This document shows, piece by piece, positions 45,890-58,576 of a DNA stretch of 64,000 bases (positions within the stretch are counted from its first letter, which is position 1; each line of letters opens with the position of its first letter). The stretch covers positions 386,001 through 450,000 of the forward strand of contig CM035316.1 in the NCBI GenBank assembly GCA_000497125.2, given 5' to 3'. The notes under the pieces were generated by a model. The model made no database searches. It worked only from the letters and a program-made list of their open reading frames with translations, and had not been told where the DNA came from. The DNA is from Spironucleus salmonicida. Its lineage: Eukaryota > Fornicata > Diplomonadida > Hexamitidae. The translations under genes were made by a program, and so were the position numbers.

Positions 45890-46192
45890 TCACTTGAAAT
45901 CTAAAGCTAATTATTCCCATAATTAATCAACGACAAGATTAGTTTATTAACTGCTGGCTTCCATTTATAAGCTTTTTAAATTAGTATCACATATATTTAG
46001 TCGGTGTGAAGAAATATATTTAGGAACATACTTAAAACTTACTGCACTATTTTCAATAATTGGAATATTAAAATCCTAACACCCATAATTAAGAGATTTT
46101 ACTTATCCAATTATAATAACTTGATTATAATATAGGCCTTATTTAATTTAGAAGTTCTGCAGTGGCTTATTATTTTGTTGTACTCTATACAT
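45890..46192 (-). CDS. Hypothetical 100-aa protein, OB-fold-like hint
   Basis: A 100-aa frame starting MYRVQQNNKPLQNFQ. The segment NQVIIIGQVKSLNYGC has the look of an OB-fold beta hairpin as in RPA14-type single-strand DNA-binding subunits. The helical end VVDQLWEQLALDFK would suit that too. The evidence is only a short resemblance. ATG after TAAAA on the minus strand. Confidence 0.5.
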
Positions 46193-46268
46193 TTTTAATA
46201 TATATAATTTAATATATAAATTATACAATATTCCAACCGAACTCAGATATCAATATGCTTACTAAGGC

Positions 46269-46571
46269 TCATGTTTCTTCGAACATAATATCCCAAAGAT
46301 CAAAATCAAAATCTTTTGATTTTTTTGTATTAACTGAAAGATATTATTTTGATTTTAATTGTGCACACTTAACTCTATTCTCATAAGAATAAAATTATAA
46401 GCTTTCTATAGCTGTTTTGCGCTGATTTATGTATGGTTTATTTTTCGTGTTATATTCCTTCGTTTATTTAAATGAGGTACATTGTTATCTTTAGTAATGA
46501 AGTGATTTGAACATTCCCGACCTATAAAAATTACTAGTGAGTTAAAGTTCTATTTCTTCTTCTTAATTCAT
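46269..46571 (-). CDS. Hypothetical 100-aa protein
   Basis: A 100-aa frame with in-frame TAA/TAG. Start MNQEEEIELQLTSNFYR, basic middle (KNKPYINQRKTAIESLQF, then RVKCAQLKSKQYL) and an acidic aromatic end DFDFDLWDIMFEET. No family recognised. The acidic/aromatic tail could be a binding peptide. It is divergent from V-ATPase E across 131 bp. Confidence 0.6.
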
Positions 46572-46702
46572 GTACCTTAATTATGAAAAGTTTAAAACCT
46601 TTCCATTCATTTCGGATGTTACACCTTATTGTTATATATAAATCGTATTTTCAGTCTTTCCTTCCCCATCAAATCCACCAAATGCAACAGAAAATTTAGC
46701 GT

Positions 46703-47284
46703 ATGGTTGAATTCATGCAGTAAGATTCTACCACAAGAATCACAGAATTGCATGAAAAATCCAAATAGTAAGCTGATCTAGCAGCATAGTAACTACTTTT
46801 GAGCGAGACCAACAAGGCTCGTTAATAATTCTAACAGAAGTAGAAGTAACTTCGCACAGAACAGTAGGTTGCTGCTTCCTCTACTTTAGGTTCGTCACGT
46901 TTTTCTGTATTACAAGAAAAAGATAAAGTAATCTAAGTTGTTTTACAGAAAGCGCTTGAAGCTGCCAGCAAAAAATGCACCGCTTAGGCTGTAAGTAAAT
47001 TAGCTTTACAAGCTTGTGGAATTTTAGATATTAAAGAGTGCCAAGTTCAATGTAAATCTGATTAATTTGAGGAAATTAAAAAATTCTTAAAAACAAATAA
47101 TATTGAGTGTAAAAAATTCGAAAAAGAACTTTCTGAAGATTCAAAAGGAGGCTGTATTATTTATAACAGAAATTGTAATGTTTTTATCGAAAATACTATT
47201 GCTAAGAGAGTTATGCTGGCATATAAAGGTAAAGCACCTGAGGCAAATTCTATTCTTTTTGAGGAAGCTAGTTTATTGTGGTGA
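46703..47284 (+). CDS. VMA4: V-type ATPase subunit E
   Basis: A 193-aa peripheral-stalk subunit that links V1 to V0 in the proton pump of acidic vacuoles. The N-terminal half is a helical stalk (TRITELHEKSKQQADLAAQ, QQKQKQLRTEQQ). The middle has STLGSSRFSVLQEKDKVI, matching the conserved R..VL..R. region. The C-terminal beta/alpha part GGCIIYNRNCNVFIENTIAK then RVMLAYKGKAPEANSILF matches GGV...DG...V.NTLE.RL......PEIR..LF. It is slightly short of the usual ~225 aa, and the N-terminal helix is trimmed. Other V-ATPase subunits are not in the window. Confidence 0.85.
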
Positions 47285-47466
47285 GGAATTTCTATTTTTA
47301 TATTAAAATTATTTTCAGCATTAAGTTGATTGAAGATAATTAGTTTAGTTTTCTATTATAAAGAAAAAGGCTTAACACTATAACCTTATTAGATAAAGAT
47401 ATAAACTAAATATATTTAAACTTAAATTAAGAATAAATTATTATAGTGATATAGTATTGAATTTGT

Positions 47467-48120
47467 TCACTATCCTCGTGCAGAATCAAGCATGAAAAGT
47501 CTGGCAGAATCAATAATTGAAATATCATTTATATTTCTTAGTAAGTTAAAATCAATAATTTATAATTAGTTCTAGCTTAGTTCTATATTATACAGTGCTT
47601 ATTTTGTATTTATTGATTGACTTGTGCCTTAGTTCATATATGATGATAAATTAATGTTAGGTAAAGAGTTGATTAATTCTACAGGACCAGGTTATTTGTC
47701 TATAATTAGTTCATGATGAACTGGTCTTTAATAAGTGTACGATGATATAGACTGTTCTGAAGCTTCTTATGATTTTAAAATTTACGCATATTTATTTTTC
47801 AATTTTTATGGTGTTAATGAAGGGAAGAAATTGTTAGCAATAGTTTCCCAATTTTTACCATATAATTCTGCCATCTTTATTAGTATTTCTTCTTCTTCCT
47901 TTGACCATTAGTGGTTTCTTCTTTAACTAAGAATGTCATCATTTTTTACAGAAGAATCTCTTCGTCGTAAATTATTAAATTGAACCTAACATTATTATTT
48001 GGTGAATGGTAGCTGTTATGCAACTTCACTCCACTCGATTCCACCTGATTGCTTGATGTTTATTTTAACTAGAGATAGCAATGCTTTCTTTTGTTCTTCT
48101 GTCCACTTTGTTTTATCCAT
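47467..48120 (-). CDS. Myb/SANT-domain protein (two repeats)
   Basis: A 217-aa protein. Repeat 1 is at about 5-55 (KWTEEQKKALLSLVKI, then GGIEWSEVAQQLPFTKQQCQ). Repeat 2 is at about 70-120 (QWSKEEEEILIKMAELYG, KNWETIANNFFP, LTPQKLKNKY). The regularly spaced Trp/aromatic residues of R2R3 Myb DNA-binding domains are visible. The C-terminal 100 residues are Asn/Gln/Ile-rich with no domain. Likely a transcription factor. Myb proteins regulate encystation in Giardia; whether this one does is unknown. Confidence 0.8.
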
Positions 48121-48231
48121 TTAATAAGTAATTATAATTTTTAGTATTGATTATATATTTATAGATATTAACATTTTTAAGACGATGATAATGTAATTAT
48201 ATATTAATTATCCATATATTACCTAAAAATT

Positions 48232-49641
48232 ATGATGAATCTTACTTAAGTATAAAGTAGTATTGCCACCTTAGTTTAAAATATTGATATAGACGAATAT
48301 CTATCTACTATAAACTTTTTAAAACTATAGGAAGATGCATTTGAGAAGTAATTATAAAATTTACTTACTGTTTAGTCTTAGCTTTACTGTTCAACTAAAA
48401 AATTAGTGGATCACAATCAATAGCTTATCCACCAATCATAATAGTTTAGCTTAAATATTAATGCATTGGTCGAGGTTTAAAATGTGATTAAAAATTCTAC
48501 TTTACCAAATGATATTATGGAATAATGTTCTTTCGTGTCAGAATAAAACTTTGAATAAGTTCTTACTCATTTACCCCATATTTGCCATATTTAGTAGCAC
48601 TATAAAGAACTTCCAATTGAAAATGAGCAATAAAAATTTGAAATTTTTTTAATACATTTTATAAATTCAATTGAATCATTTCTATTAAATATCTTAGGTA
48701 AGAAAGAAATGAGTATTTATAAAGATTAATTTCAAAAACTCAGGGTTTAAACAGATTACAAATAATTAGAAGATTCTATCTCTTCTATTACATAAAAAGT
48801 CTACTTAGAGTTAATGAAATACCATGAGTTCATTCAATTTTTAATAGAAAATGATCGTCATATTCAATTTTTTTAAGTTTTTCTATAATTTCATTAATTT
48901 GAACTAGATTATATTCAATTATCGTTAAAAAATTTAGATAAACTAGTTTAAAAATGGATAAAAGATTAAACATTCTTTTCTACATAGAACGGTTATTTTC
49001 CTATTTTCTAATCTTTATAATAACCAAAAATGAAGATAAAACTGTTTTAAAATAAGAAATAAACCAGTTTAGCATAAAATTACCATAGTTAACAAATTGA
49101 ATAATCTTTATCTAAAATTGTGTCTAGCAAGCTACTTATAGATGAAATGATAAGTACTTCTTGCATATTTTTAATAAATAAAGAGTATAATGGAAGCGAG
49201 GACAATTAATTTACTGGATTATTGTAGATCCTTAATTAAATAAACTTTCTTACTCAAATTGCAGCAAAAAAGTAAAATTTTGATGCGATTTTTGGACCAT
49301 ATCGTATCGATAGCATCAAAAATCCGGCGAAACTTTTACTTCTTAAACTACTAAACTCATCATTTTAATGTGCAGTAGATATGATTCAATAATTAAACGA
49401 TATTAATACTCCGGAAGCGAAGTTTCTTACTGATTAATTCTTAAATATTTTTAGAGATAATGTGGAGTAGGTCTGCTAATACTAGAAATACGAAAACTTT
49501 CAATCCTGGCTACCAAGAATATTGGCTGTTATAATTTAGGTTAAATCAGACGTATTTGCTCCAGTCAAAGCTGTTTTAATAGATCAAATTAACTAAATTG
49601 AAGACCAGTAAATTAAATAATTTTTATTTGATTAAATGTGA
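48232..49641 (+). CDS. Helical protein, vesicle-tether-like
   Basis: A 469-aa all-helical protein. The N-terminal ~90 residues suggest a coiled coil (LKLQEDAFEKQLQNLLTVQ, KLVDHNQQLIHQSQQF). The rest looks like helical bundles (EIFLIHFINSIESFLLNIL, VYLELMKYHEFIQFLIEN, GPYRIDSIKNPAKLLLLKLL). This is the general build of exocyst/COG/Dsl1-type tethering subunits (CATCHR), but no signature motif supports a specific subunit. The TAR=Gln content is very high. Confidence 0.6.
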
Positions 49642-49683
49642 GTTTATTATGTATTTTTATTATATTATCGCAAATATCTAACA

Positions 49684-50340
49684 ATGCCGCTAAGTTAAAT
49701 TTAATCTTAATAATAACAAGAAGTATATGCTTGGATTAATTAGCTCAATCTTCCACGTCCATCAACACATATACACCGCGATTTTTCAGATGCTGTATTA
49801 GCAGCGAAAGTCATACATTGTTTCATGCCAAATTTAGTGGAGGTTCACAATTATCAGCCAGCGACCTCAACAAAGAACAAATTGACAAACTGGTAAGTAT
49901 TATAGACTAAAGTTCTCTCGAAATTGAAAGCTAAGCTAGAACCAAAGGAAATGGAAGAATTAGCCGCCTCCATACCTGGAAAAATTGAAATGTTTCTATA
50001 CATGATAAAGAAAAAAATAGAAGGGCTATCTAGGGCAGATGAAGATAAAAAGGGAAGTAAGCAAGACGGTAATTTACTAAATAAGTAGGATAAGAATCTA
50101 TCGGATGATGATCTTTTTGTTGAAGTTATAGGAAAAAATGTAAAGGATATTAAACAACCAGGTATGCACTCTAATGAATGCTAACAGTGTGAATACAAAG
50201 ACAGAAGAATTGCTGAATTATAAGATGATAATAAACTTTTGGAAGACAAAATAGATAAGCTTCAACAGCTGATTAGGCTCAAAGACGGCAAAAATAAAGC
50301 ATTGGAGTAGAAAATTGAAGTATTGCAGGGAAAACTTTGA
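49684..50340 (+). CDS. SPEF1: SPEF1/CLAMP-type calponin-homology protein
   Basis: A 218-aa protein. The N-terminal CH-like domain has VYAWINQLNLPRPSTHIHRD, FSDAVLAAKVIHCFMP, VEVHNYQPATSTKNKLTNW, VLSKL, and IPGKIEMFLYMIKKKIE, matching SPEF1 point for point (RDFSDGVLVAEVI, P..VE.HNY.P..S...K..NW..L...VL.KL). After an acidic linker a coiled coil ends the protein (RIAELQDDNKLLEDKIDKLQ). SPEF1 binds and bundles microtubules in cilia and flagella (central-pair region). Start MPLSQIQSQQQQ after AACA. Confidence 0.92.
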
Positions 50341-50402
50341 GATGATACGTAATATTATTATATTAGTTATTTGATTCTTTTTATAATCAAAAATTTTTAA
50401 AA

Positions 50403-53400
50403 ATGCACTTATAGAGACATCACAAGACAATTGATCTAGAATCTTAGCTAGCTTTGTAAAATATTGTAATTAAATAGTTGCGATTGTAATATAATCGTTA
50501 AAAAGAATAATTTGTCTAATAGCTTACTGTTTTTCGTGATTCATCTGAGTAGCGATTGCACAATTTACAAATATTTTATATTGAAGAGTTAATGCGTGTA
50601 TTCGACTTTTCAGAGATAGATGAAGTCAAGTAACATATAATATAACTAATAAAGAGATCCCAGTTTTCTGCAGAACGAATAAAAGATTTACGATAGGTTC
50701 ATGAATCAAATATGAAATTATGTTAGTAGACTTAGAATGAGGTTTTAGATCTTAAAAGATAAATAGAGTAATTAAATTAGACAATAGAGTCGAAATAGAT
50801 GGTAATTGACGAGTTAACTATCGTCAATGAGAAAAATACTATTTTTTCTGATGATGATGGAGCAAATAACTTTTCAATTACTGGTTCAACATAAGAAATA
50901 TCGCGTATGACATCTTACACTTCTTTAGAAGAGTGTTCATATGGGAAAATGATATAGAAAGTTAAAAATTAAAGAAGTAAGCAACCTTAAAATTTTCGAA
51001 AATATAAGCAAGTATCAGAATAAAGCTAAATATTTTCTAGCTATTAGACTAATGTAAATAAACTAGGAAATAAAAGTTTATTTGTATAGAATCTTACTAC
51101 CACCATGGTTGGTGATGAATTGGATTTTCGATAAATTAAATTGACTGTCTCTGAGGACTTAAACTAGTATAAAATGACACGAAACCCTATTAATAAAGAG
51201 GGATATCTAACATAATTAGTTCCTCATTCATAACCTCCAATATAAACTTAAGAAAATTCGATATAAATGAGTTTGTTAAAAGATGCTTCATTTTAAGCTA
51301 TTCAACTTTTAAAAACTAATATAGCCGGATAGTAAAATTAATCTACTTATAATGAATAGTAATATATTTCTATAGTAATGCCTTGGATAATAGATGTTGA
51401 ATCATCGAAATAAATAATTATGAAAAAACATGCAGAAATGTTAGAAAAATATAACGAAACTATTACTTAACTTAATAGAGCAAGTAGCTAAAATTATTAA
51501 TATAGAGAATAAATCTTTATGCTTAAAAATTCATTAAATTAGTCTGCTTATATATTTTAGTAGAAATTAGACGAACATGATATTGACATAAAGCAGATTT
51601 CTGAAGTATTAAAAAAAGCAAATTAATTAAAATAAGAAGCAGAATCTAAACTTTCTTTAGAATTAGATACCTAACAGAGGCTAAATCATGAATTATATAA
51701 TTAAGAACTTAAAATTGAAAACTAACAATAATAAATTAATTAGTTTAAGGATAAAATATTAGAAATATAAAAGAGTTCTATTTAGAATATAAAAGAAAAA
51801 GAAATAAACAAATTATAATTAAAAATAGACCATCAAATGGAAGTTATATAAATACTTGAAAATTAGCTTAAATCTGTAGGTTGTAGAATGAAAGATTTAG
51901 AATATTAAAATTAAGATTTGATCAGTGAAACAAAAAAATTATAAGTCTAATAGGAAAACAGTCTAAATAACAGTAATAGTATTGATTGTGCTATGAGTTC
52001 TTCAAAAGTGACTTTTTTAGAGAATTAACTTTCATAATTAAATAGCAAAGTTAACGAACAAGTAGATTATCTAGTTTAAAGAAATGAATATTGTAATATT
52101 ATTTAAAAATAAAATGATTAATATAACTAGAAATTAAATTAGTTTAAAGCTGATAATAGTTACCTCAAACGGAAAATAATTGATTTAACTAGTTAAATTA
52201 AAGGGTTAATGGAAGAAAAATAAGATTAAACAACTACGCTATAATAATTAGTGTTAAAACTTAAAAATAAAAAAATTGAAAATTAAAAAGAAAGTAGTGA
52301 CTAAAAATAAAATCTTATAAAATCAAACATGCATTAAACTTCATAAAATAACAATATATTGTTAAAATCATCAACTACTAAAATACCAAAAGGATAATTT
52401 AATGGTTAGGATATCATAAAAGATAGTTTAAACAGAGTTTTATCAGTTAAAAGATTTTCAGAAGAAAATTTTGCAGAATCTTTTTCTATACCAAATTCCC
52501 AGAACAATACACTCGAATTTGAATCTAGTAATTAGTCAACAATTGATTTCATTTAAAATAAGTTTTGTTTAGATGATTAAAATTAGAATACAGCAGAAAA
52601 TTTATTAAATTTTGCGAAAACCGTTTATACATAAGATGTACTAGATATTTCTATCTAGAATTAGTATGTATAAACAGACATTGTAACAGAATAATTAACC
52701 TTTTAAAATTGTTTTACGCAGGTAGATAATGAAAATATAAATAAATAAGTGTAAACAATGATGTTTATTAATTATGATGATCCGTAAATATTATAACTTT
52801 CTAAAGAGGTAGAATATTTGTATTAATAAATATAAATATATGAACAGGCAAACATTATGCAGGAAACTAAAAACTAAATGATTAGTTAGTCTTATTCTGA
52901 TTTTGAATAACAGTTAAGAAATGCTTAATTTATGATTTAATAATAAGTAGAAGATATTTATTCTTAGAAATATAGATATTATAATTTACTGAGAACGAGT
53001 TAATCACACTAATGTCCTACTAAAATAGATTTTTAAGAAGAATTCTTTGCAGGGTTTTAACTTTAAAAAGATTCTTATTAATGTTAAATTAAAAAATTAG
53101 AGAATTCATTTTTTGATGAGTTAAGCTTGAATTAATAATAAAGAAAATAAATTGACCGAAATAATCTAGAATTTAACTTAATAAAAGTAGATCTTAGTGC
53201 TACACTATAATAAATTTCTATATTTTAGTCTTAAATTTTTACTAATTTTTAGAATTTAAAAGTAAAGTTTAACAGTTTTAATAATAAATTAGAAGTATTG
53301 ACTTGTAAAGTTGCAGATTAAAAATAAATATAGTAATATTATTAAAATTTATTACGTAATATAGGAAATAAAGGTGAGTTATTAACTTTATTGAATGATG

Positions 53401-54029
53401 TAATATATCTTAATATTACGCACAATCATAAATTATGGATAGAAACTGTAATTTTAAGTTTGAATCAAAATGAATAAATAGTATTAAGCAATATTAGAGG
53501 AAATTTACTATAAATAGACGAAAATAAATAAAGTAATATCTAAAATTACGGACATAGTAACAAATATTGTTAAAACGAAAGTATAGAATAGTCAGATTAG
53601 GAGTCTTAAGTCTCTTTAGATATAAACGAATTAATTACACATAGTGAATAGTACACTAAATTATAGATTATTATTCAAGAGTATCAGGAGACTGATTAGT
53701 TTTAAAATACATAAATTGAATTCTTAAGAGATGAAGTAAAAGAAATTAAAAATGATTATGACATTCAAATTAAACAAATACGACTTGTTCATGCGGGTAG
53801 GCCTCCAAGAGACGAAGATATCGCGATTATCCATTAATAAAAATTATTATTGGAAAAATAAAAATAATAAATATTAGATTTGTCTTTGCGGTACAAAGCC
53901 CTTACCAGAGAATTTTAAATCTCTGACGGATTAATTGAGATGATGGTCGGGGGAAGATCAAATAGTACATCATAAGTGCGATAAAATAAATGGAATTTAA
54001 ATGCCCCAACACTAAAAAGGTTTTTATGA
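50403..54029 (+). CDS. 1208-aa coiled-coil protein (probably flagellar/basal body)
   Basis: One uninterrupted frame under TAR=Gln, and none under the standard code, because a large share of codons are TAA/TAG Gln. Almost all of it is heptad-type coiled coil with short breaks (DDDGANNFSITGSTQEISRM; MPWIIDVESSKQIIMKK). The last ~80 residues are the best conserved-looking: RLVHAGRPPRDEDIAIIHQQ, then SLRYKALTREFQ and GLIEMMVGGRSNS. That end resembles the RPPR-E-D motif found near the C-terminus of some ciliary coiled-coil proteins (from memory, unproven). It lies between SPEF1 and a kinase. Confidence 0.8.
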
Positions 54030-54067
54030 TTATTTTTATATTTATCATATATATTTTTAAGTATTTA

Positions 54068-55369
54068 ATGGAAAAGTATGAAGAAGTGGAAAGTCTTGGA
54101 AAAGGTGGTTATGCATCAATAAAGCTTTTCAGACACAAACAATCAAATGACGTATTTGCAGCTAAATTCGCAAGTTATACAAATATGGCAGAAACCAATT
54201 CAGAATATCATCTCCTCTAATTTTTTTCAAAAATAGAAAATTCTCCTACACTAGAGCTCATTGAATCTTTTGATCATGAAAACTTTCGTGTACTTGTCCT
54301 GAGAAAATATAGATTCGACTTCCGTGGTTTATAAAAAACATAAATTTTTGATTCTATTTATATAAAGTAGTTTGTTTTTGTAGTAAACTCTTTAGTTAAA
54401 AGTGTAGCATAAATGCACTCATTTGGTGTTGTTCACCGGGATTTGAAATCTGCTAATGTACTTTTAGATGATACGGGTCGATCCAGAATTGCAGATTTAG
54501 GACTTGCTAAGGTAGAATTAGGACATGTTGCCTCATTTGAATCTCTACAAAGTGCATATGCATCATTAGAAGAATGTGTGGAACCATAAAAGACTAGAAC
54601 TGTATGCACTTTGCTTTATAGATCTCCTGAATAACTGTTCTAGACGTACAAGAAAAATTAGTAAAAACGTGCTATTTTTGTTAATTATACCTCAGCTAAA
54701 AAATAAGATCTTTGGTCTGTAGGAGTTATTATAATAGAAATTATGTTAAGTCATTTTTTTATAATTCTGAACGAGGTCGATGTTCAATCTAATGAGATAA
54801 AACTAAAGAAAATATATATTAAAATGTATGGGAAATAGATTATAACAATGGTATAGGAAGTCTTTAAAGATGAAAAGGACCCATTAACATTTATTTTAGC
54901 ACATTTTGAACCAGAAGATCATTAATTGATCAAGTATTAATTATAATAACCAGCAATCTCAATTTTAGATTATATTAGAACATTAATTCTTTCTAGATTC
55001 TAATAGTAGTGCTTCGGAACCATATAGAAATATTTAGATGAGTTTGCAACTAATTTAGCTAATTTATTGTCTCCAATTCCTTCTTAAAGACGCTCAATTT
55101 AATAATGTTAAATATTTAAATAAGATTAACAGAATATTATATCCGCTCTTCCAGATTAAGCCTTAGATGGGCTAACGCAAACAAATTAGAAACCCCCTTA
55201 ATATGCTGAGTGCCTTACAAAAATCGGTCTAAAAATTGAGTATCAACCTTGTGATTGTAATGTTTTAACATTAAACAATGCAAGTTCAATTTTAGGAGGA
55301 AAAATGTTCAAAGAAATAAAAAATTTTGATGGATGGATGAGTTAAACAGGTGCTAAGAAAATAAAATGA
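54068..55369 (+). CDS. Divergent Ser/Thr protein kinase with DLG motif
   Basis: A 433-aa kinase. The glycine loop is [12 protein letters not shown], the ATP lysine FAAKFAS, the catalytic loop [17 protein letters not shown], and the metal motif is ADLGLAK (DLG instead of DFG, as in some plant and protist kinases). The activation segment is [11 protein letters not shown], then [12 protein letters not shown]. The catalytic Asp and metal Asp are present, so activity is plausible. A ~60-residue insert after the catalytic domain start of the C-lobe and a long C-terminal tail (SQRRSIQQCQIFKQDQ, ending WMSQTGAKKIK) are unusual. A possible upstream ATG at 53990 would overlap the coiled-coil gene. Confidence 0.85.
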
Positions 55370-55377
55370 TTATTATA

Positions 55378-56490
55378 TCATCTGTTTTAAGTGACGATTA
55401 ATGTCTGGGTATATAAATTGCACACAAATGAACAATCTTAATAATAATTTTCACTTCATATTAATTTCATTTCAAATATCAGATTTTCAACTTCAATGTT
55501 ATTATCTTTATAGAAAACCCTGTCTTACTCAGACTGAAGAATATCATTAAAGGCCTTAAATGGTGATTTTGGGTTTTCTGCCTTCCTCCCATTAAGTAAA
55601 TCAATTAAATACTTAATATTTATAGGCACAAGTGATTTATCGACATACGCATCTTGATTAAGCGATGTACAAAATATTTTTTGATTACTATAAGTCATAA
55701 AGAAATTTATTAAAATCTATGCTTCAATGGGCAAGGATTTCATTTACCCTTTATAGTTTTATATTGCTTAAATGAATTCAATTTTCCATAAATCATTGTT
55801 TTTCACATTTACTCTTTTAGTATGAAAATTACTTTATGGTTAAACATCTTATCTAAGATGATATGAAGATCCTTAAATCCGCACTGACTATGCTAATACT
55901 GCTAATTCTCTTTTTAATACAAAAGGTGTGGTTTTTGGAATAGTTAAACCATTTATTTTGATCTCAAAATTCTAAAAATTTATAAATATAATCTCTAATA
56001 ACCTATATACTATAATAGGTCTAACCTTAAGTACTTAGATGATTGCATTTCGAACTTCAATATTTTATATTTTCGAAACAGATCTTTCAACAGTCGAATG
56101 GCTATATTTCCAATTAACTAAATTAGGTTATAAGTTTTAAAACCCTTATGGCACTTCATCTGGTAGTACAAACGTAGCTGGTGTTAAAAAATCAATGAAT
56201 GTATGCTATTTCCCTATTATGGTTGTTTCAATTTCACTATCCTCAATAATATACTCATTAAATCTTTTTTGCATTACTGGTTTTATATAAATGTTATGTC
56301 CTAAATCAAATTCAAGCTGCTTACCAAAATCAACAAATTATTGAACATCTAGACCTGATGGAGCATATATAGGGTTGTCTGTAATTATTGGAAGGCGTAC
56401 TATAACAAGCTTACGTAGGGGAGTATCATCTTCAGAGCTAGGGTAATTATCTTTATCTGAATATTAACTAGACTCCTCGTTTTCTGACAT
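55378..56490 (-). CDS. Putative TFIIIC tau95/GTF3C5-like protein
   Basis: A 370-aa protein with an acidic start (MSENEESSQYSDKDNYPSSE). Features in order resemble the tau95 family: RKLVIVRLPIITDNP (like V.VE.PG), LDVQQFVDFGKQLEFDLGHN then IYIKPV (like RLEL.FRP.DP), FLTPATFVLPDEVPQGFQ, NWKYSHSTVERSV, and LKVRPIIVYRLLE (like FDIRPIWSR.A). In yeast and humans this TFIIIC subunit binds the A-box of tRNA genes and helps recruit Pol III. The match is by eye only. Its stop is 8 bp from that of the convergent kinase gene. Confidence 0.6.
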
Positions 56491-56547
56491 TATGCAATTA
56501 AACTCATATTATATTAATTTTATTATAATGATTTTCCTTTCTATTTA

Positions 56548-57021
56548 ATGACTGAAAAAATACACTATGGGGTTTAATATTCTAAAGTTACTTAGAATCC
56601 ACAGCGTCTTTAACCAGATTAAAAATCAGAGACTTCAAAAAAGCATATATCTAATATTATCGAATATTTAAGAAACTTCGATTTATATTAAAAAGGGGAA
56701 GGATCTTGGAAATTTAGTACGATTTTACAGGCTGAATTGTTAAAATCTATGTTTAATATAAAATTAATTGATAAGGATTTTTTTAAGATTACTATGAATT
56801 ATTTTAAGACAAATAAGAGTAGACTGGTTTGTTAATAAGTATTAAATGAAATTGAAAATTAAAAGGTTATATAGGAAAAATAAGGCAAACCAAGCAAAAA
56901 AGTATTAAAAAGATTGGAAAAAATGTTTAAGATCATTGATAAAAATTAAAGAGAAATAATGGCATAAAAAGGAAACCTTTAAATTTAGAGTGTTAAGCAA
57001 GATGAGAGCTCAAGTGATTGA
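56548..57021 (+). CDS. WKF-domain protein (C7orf50-like)
   Basis: A 157-aa basic protein. The core has YLRNFDLYQKGEGSWKFSTI then LQAELLKSMFNIKLIDKDFF, matching the WKF motif (WKF...Q..LL..M.....I....F) found in small nucleolar proteins such as C7orf50. A Lys-rich tail follows (KPSKKVLKRLEKMFKII) and the end is acidic (KQDESSSD). The exact role in ribosome biogenesis is not known. It is divergent from the tau95-like gene across 57 bp. Confidence 0.65.
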
Positions 57022-57179
57022 CGTGATAAGATATTTATTACTTTAGTTAGAGTATATTAATATTCATTTATTTAGTCAAAAATAATCATAAGAATTATGT
57101 TTAGCATAATTACGTAATATATAAAAACGGAGTAATAAATATTATATTATTATACGTTATTAGTTTTTAGCATATAATA

Positions 57180-58025
57180 ATGGAAAATATCGAAATTTTC
57201 CTCGCTTAATTACACGAATAAGCTTAAACATTATCCTTTTAGCTAAATTAGTAAATATAACTTAATGATACATATAAATAAGAGAATCAGCTTCTATCAC
57301 GTTAAGTAAAAGACCTAAATTCACGGCTTACTCTTTAAACAAAAGAGCTAGAAGATTTCGAAAAAAAAGATCTAGAATAAAACAAACTAATTTCTGATCT
57401 TATTAATTCTGTAAAAACTAAAACTTAACAAACAAAGTCATCTAAAATAGATCATGAGATGCAGCTATCAACTGCTAAAACATCAGCAGCTGAGAATTAA
57501 GTGCTAATGTTCAAAATAGATGAATTAGAGAAAGAAGTAAAAAGACTTAGTAAGTTTGAATTATTAACATAAAAGTTTAAAGCTGCTAGTGCGGACTTAG
57601 GAATTTAATTTTAGTAAGTGTAAAATGTGGTTAGAGATCTAAGAAAGTAAAATTCAGAGCTATAACAGTAGCTTTACAATCTAAGTTAAGTCGCAATTCC
57701 AGGAAACAAATAAACTAGTTAAATAAATTATGATGATGAATTGGACTTTAAAAAGCCTAAAAAGCCAAAAAATTCTTAAAAGTAGGCTTAAAATTTTATT
57801 TAATAATAAGATGTTGAAGAAAATCCATAAATTAATATGTAATCAGAATATTTCAAGGAAGACTTTTTCAATATAGATGATAGTGAATTTCACAGTATAA
57901 GAATTAACAAAAGTACTCGTGAAGATCATGATAATAATGACGAAAACTATGATAATAATGATGAGATGCTAGTTTTGAGTTCTGGAATGTTGTAGGATGA
58001 GTATAATTACTTGACCAAAGAATGA
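57180..58025 (+). CDS. Coiled-coil protein with acidic tail
   Basis: A 281-aa protein. Residues ~1-165 are a coiled coil (KELEDFEKKDLEQNKLISD, then DELEKEVKRLSKFELLTQK). A basic Pro/Lys linker follows (DFKKPKKPKNSQKQ), then an acidic Asn/Asp-rich tail (STREDHDNNDENYDNNDEM). No family recognised. ATG after ATATAATA. Confidence 0.65.
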
Positions 58026-58114
58026 GAAATTTGCGGAATTTATAATAATAGTTTTTCAGATATATGTTACTGACAATTTATTTGATAATAAGAATAATAA
58101 ATTGTAAAAATAAA

Positions 58115-58576
58115 ATGAGAACTTCTATGACTTCTTCAGCAACTAAAATTTTTGCTTTACCATTTGGTTAGCAGTGTGGTAGAACAATGTCCTAAAAGAC
58201 TAGTTATTGCTGGACTGATTTTTATAATACTCAAAGATCAACTATTAATTAAAAAGGAGGATATATAGGAAACTCATTCGTATCTAAACCTAAGTATAAT
58301 GCTCCAAAAAGGATTCCTTCAAAATAGCCAGATATTTATACTTATTATAAAGGAGTATAACTTTAAAATGATAAAAAATATGCTGGTACTATTATGGCGC
58401 GAGAGCGATCTGATGCATTTAAAACAAAAAGGGTAACTGATTGCGTAGAGTTTTTGGATATTTCCAAAAGTCTTAGCTTTGTAAATCCTAGACCTTCTAG
58501 CGCTACTTTATATACTTCAGATCGAAGTAGCTTTCGTGGTGGAGGAAAACTGACTGCATCTGGAGTAGGTTGGTGA
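58115..58576 (+). CDS. Small basic protein, tandem paralogue 1
   Basis: A 153-aa basic protein (MRTSMTSSATKIFALPF). It has SYCWTDFYNTQRST, RIPSKQPDIYTYYKGVQ, MARERSDAFKTKRVTDC and a Gly/Ser-rich end. It shares the pattern (W/H)(T/S)DFY then P(D/N)(I/L)Y(T/S)YY(K/N)G(V/I) with the next gene, so the two are tandem duplicates. The Tyr-rich short motifs and basic charge resemble microtubule-associated small flagellar proteins, but no family is recognised. Confidence 0.65.
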
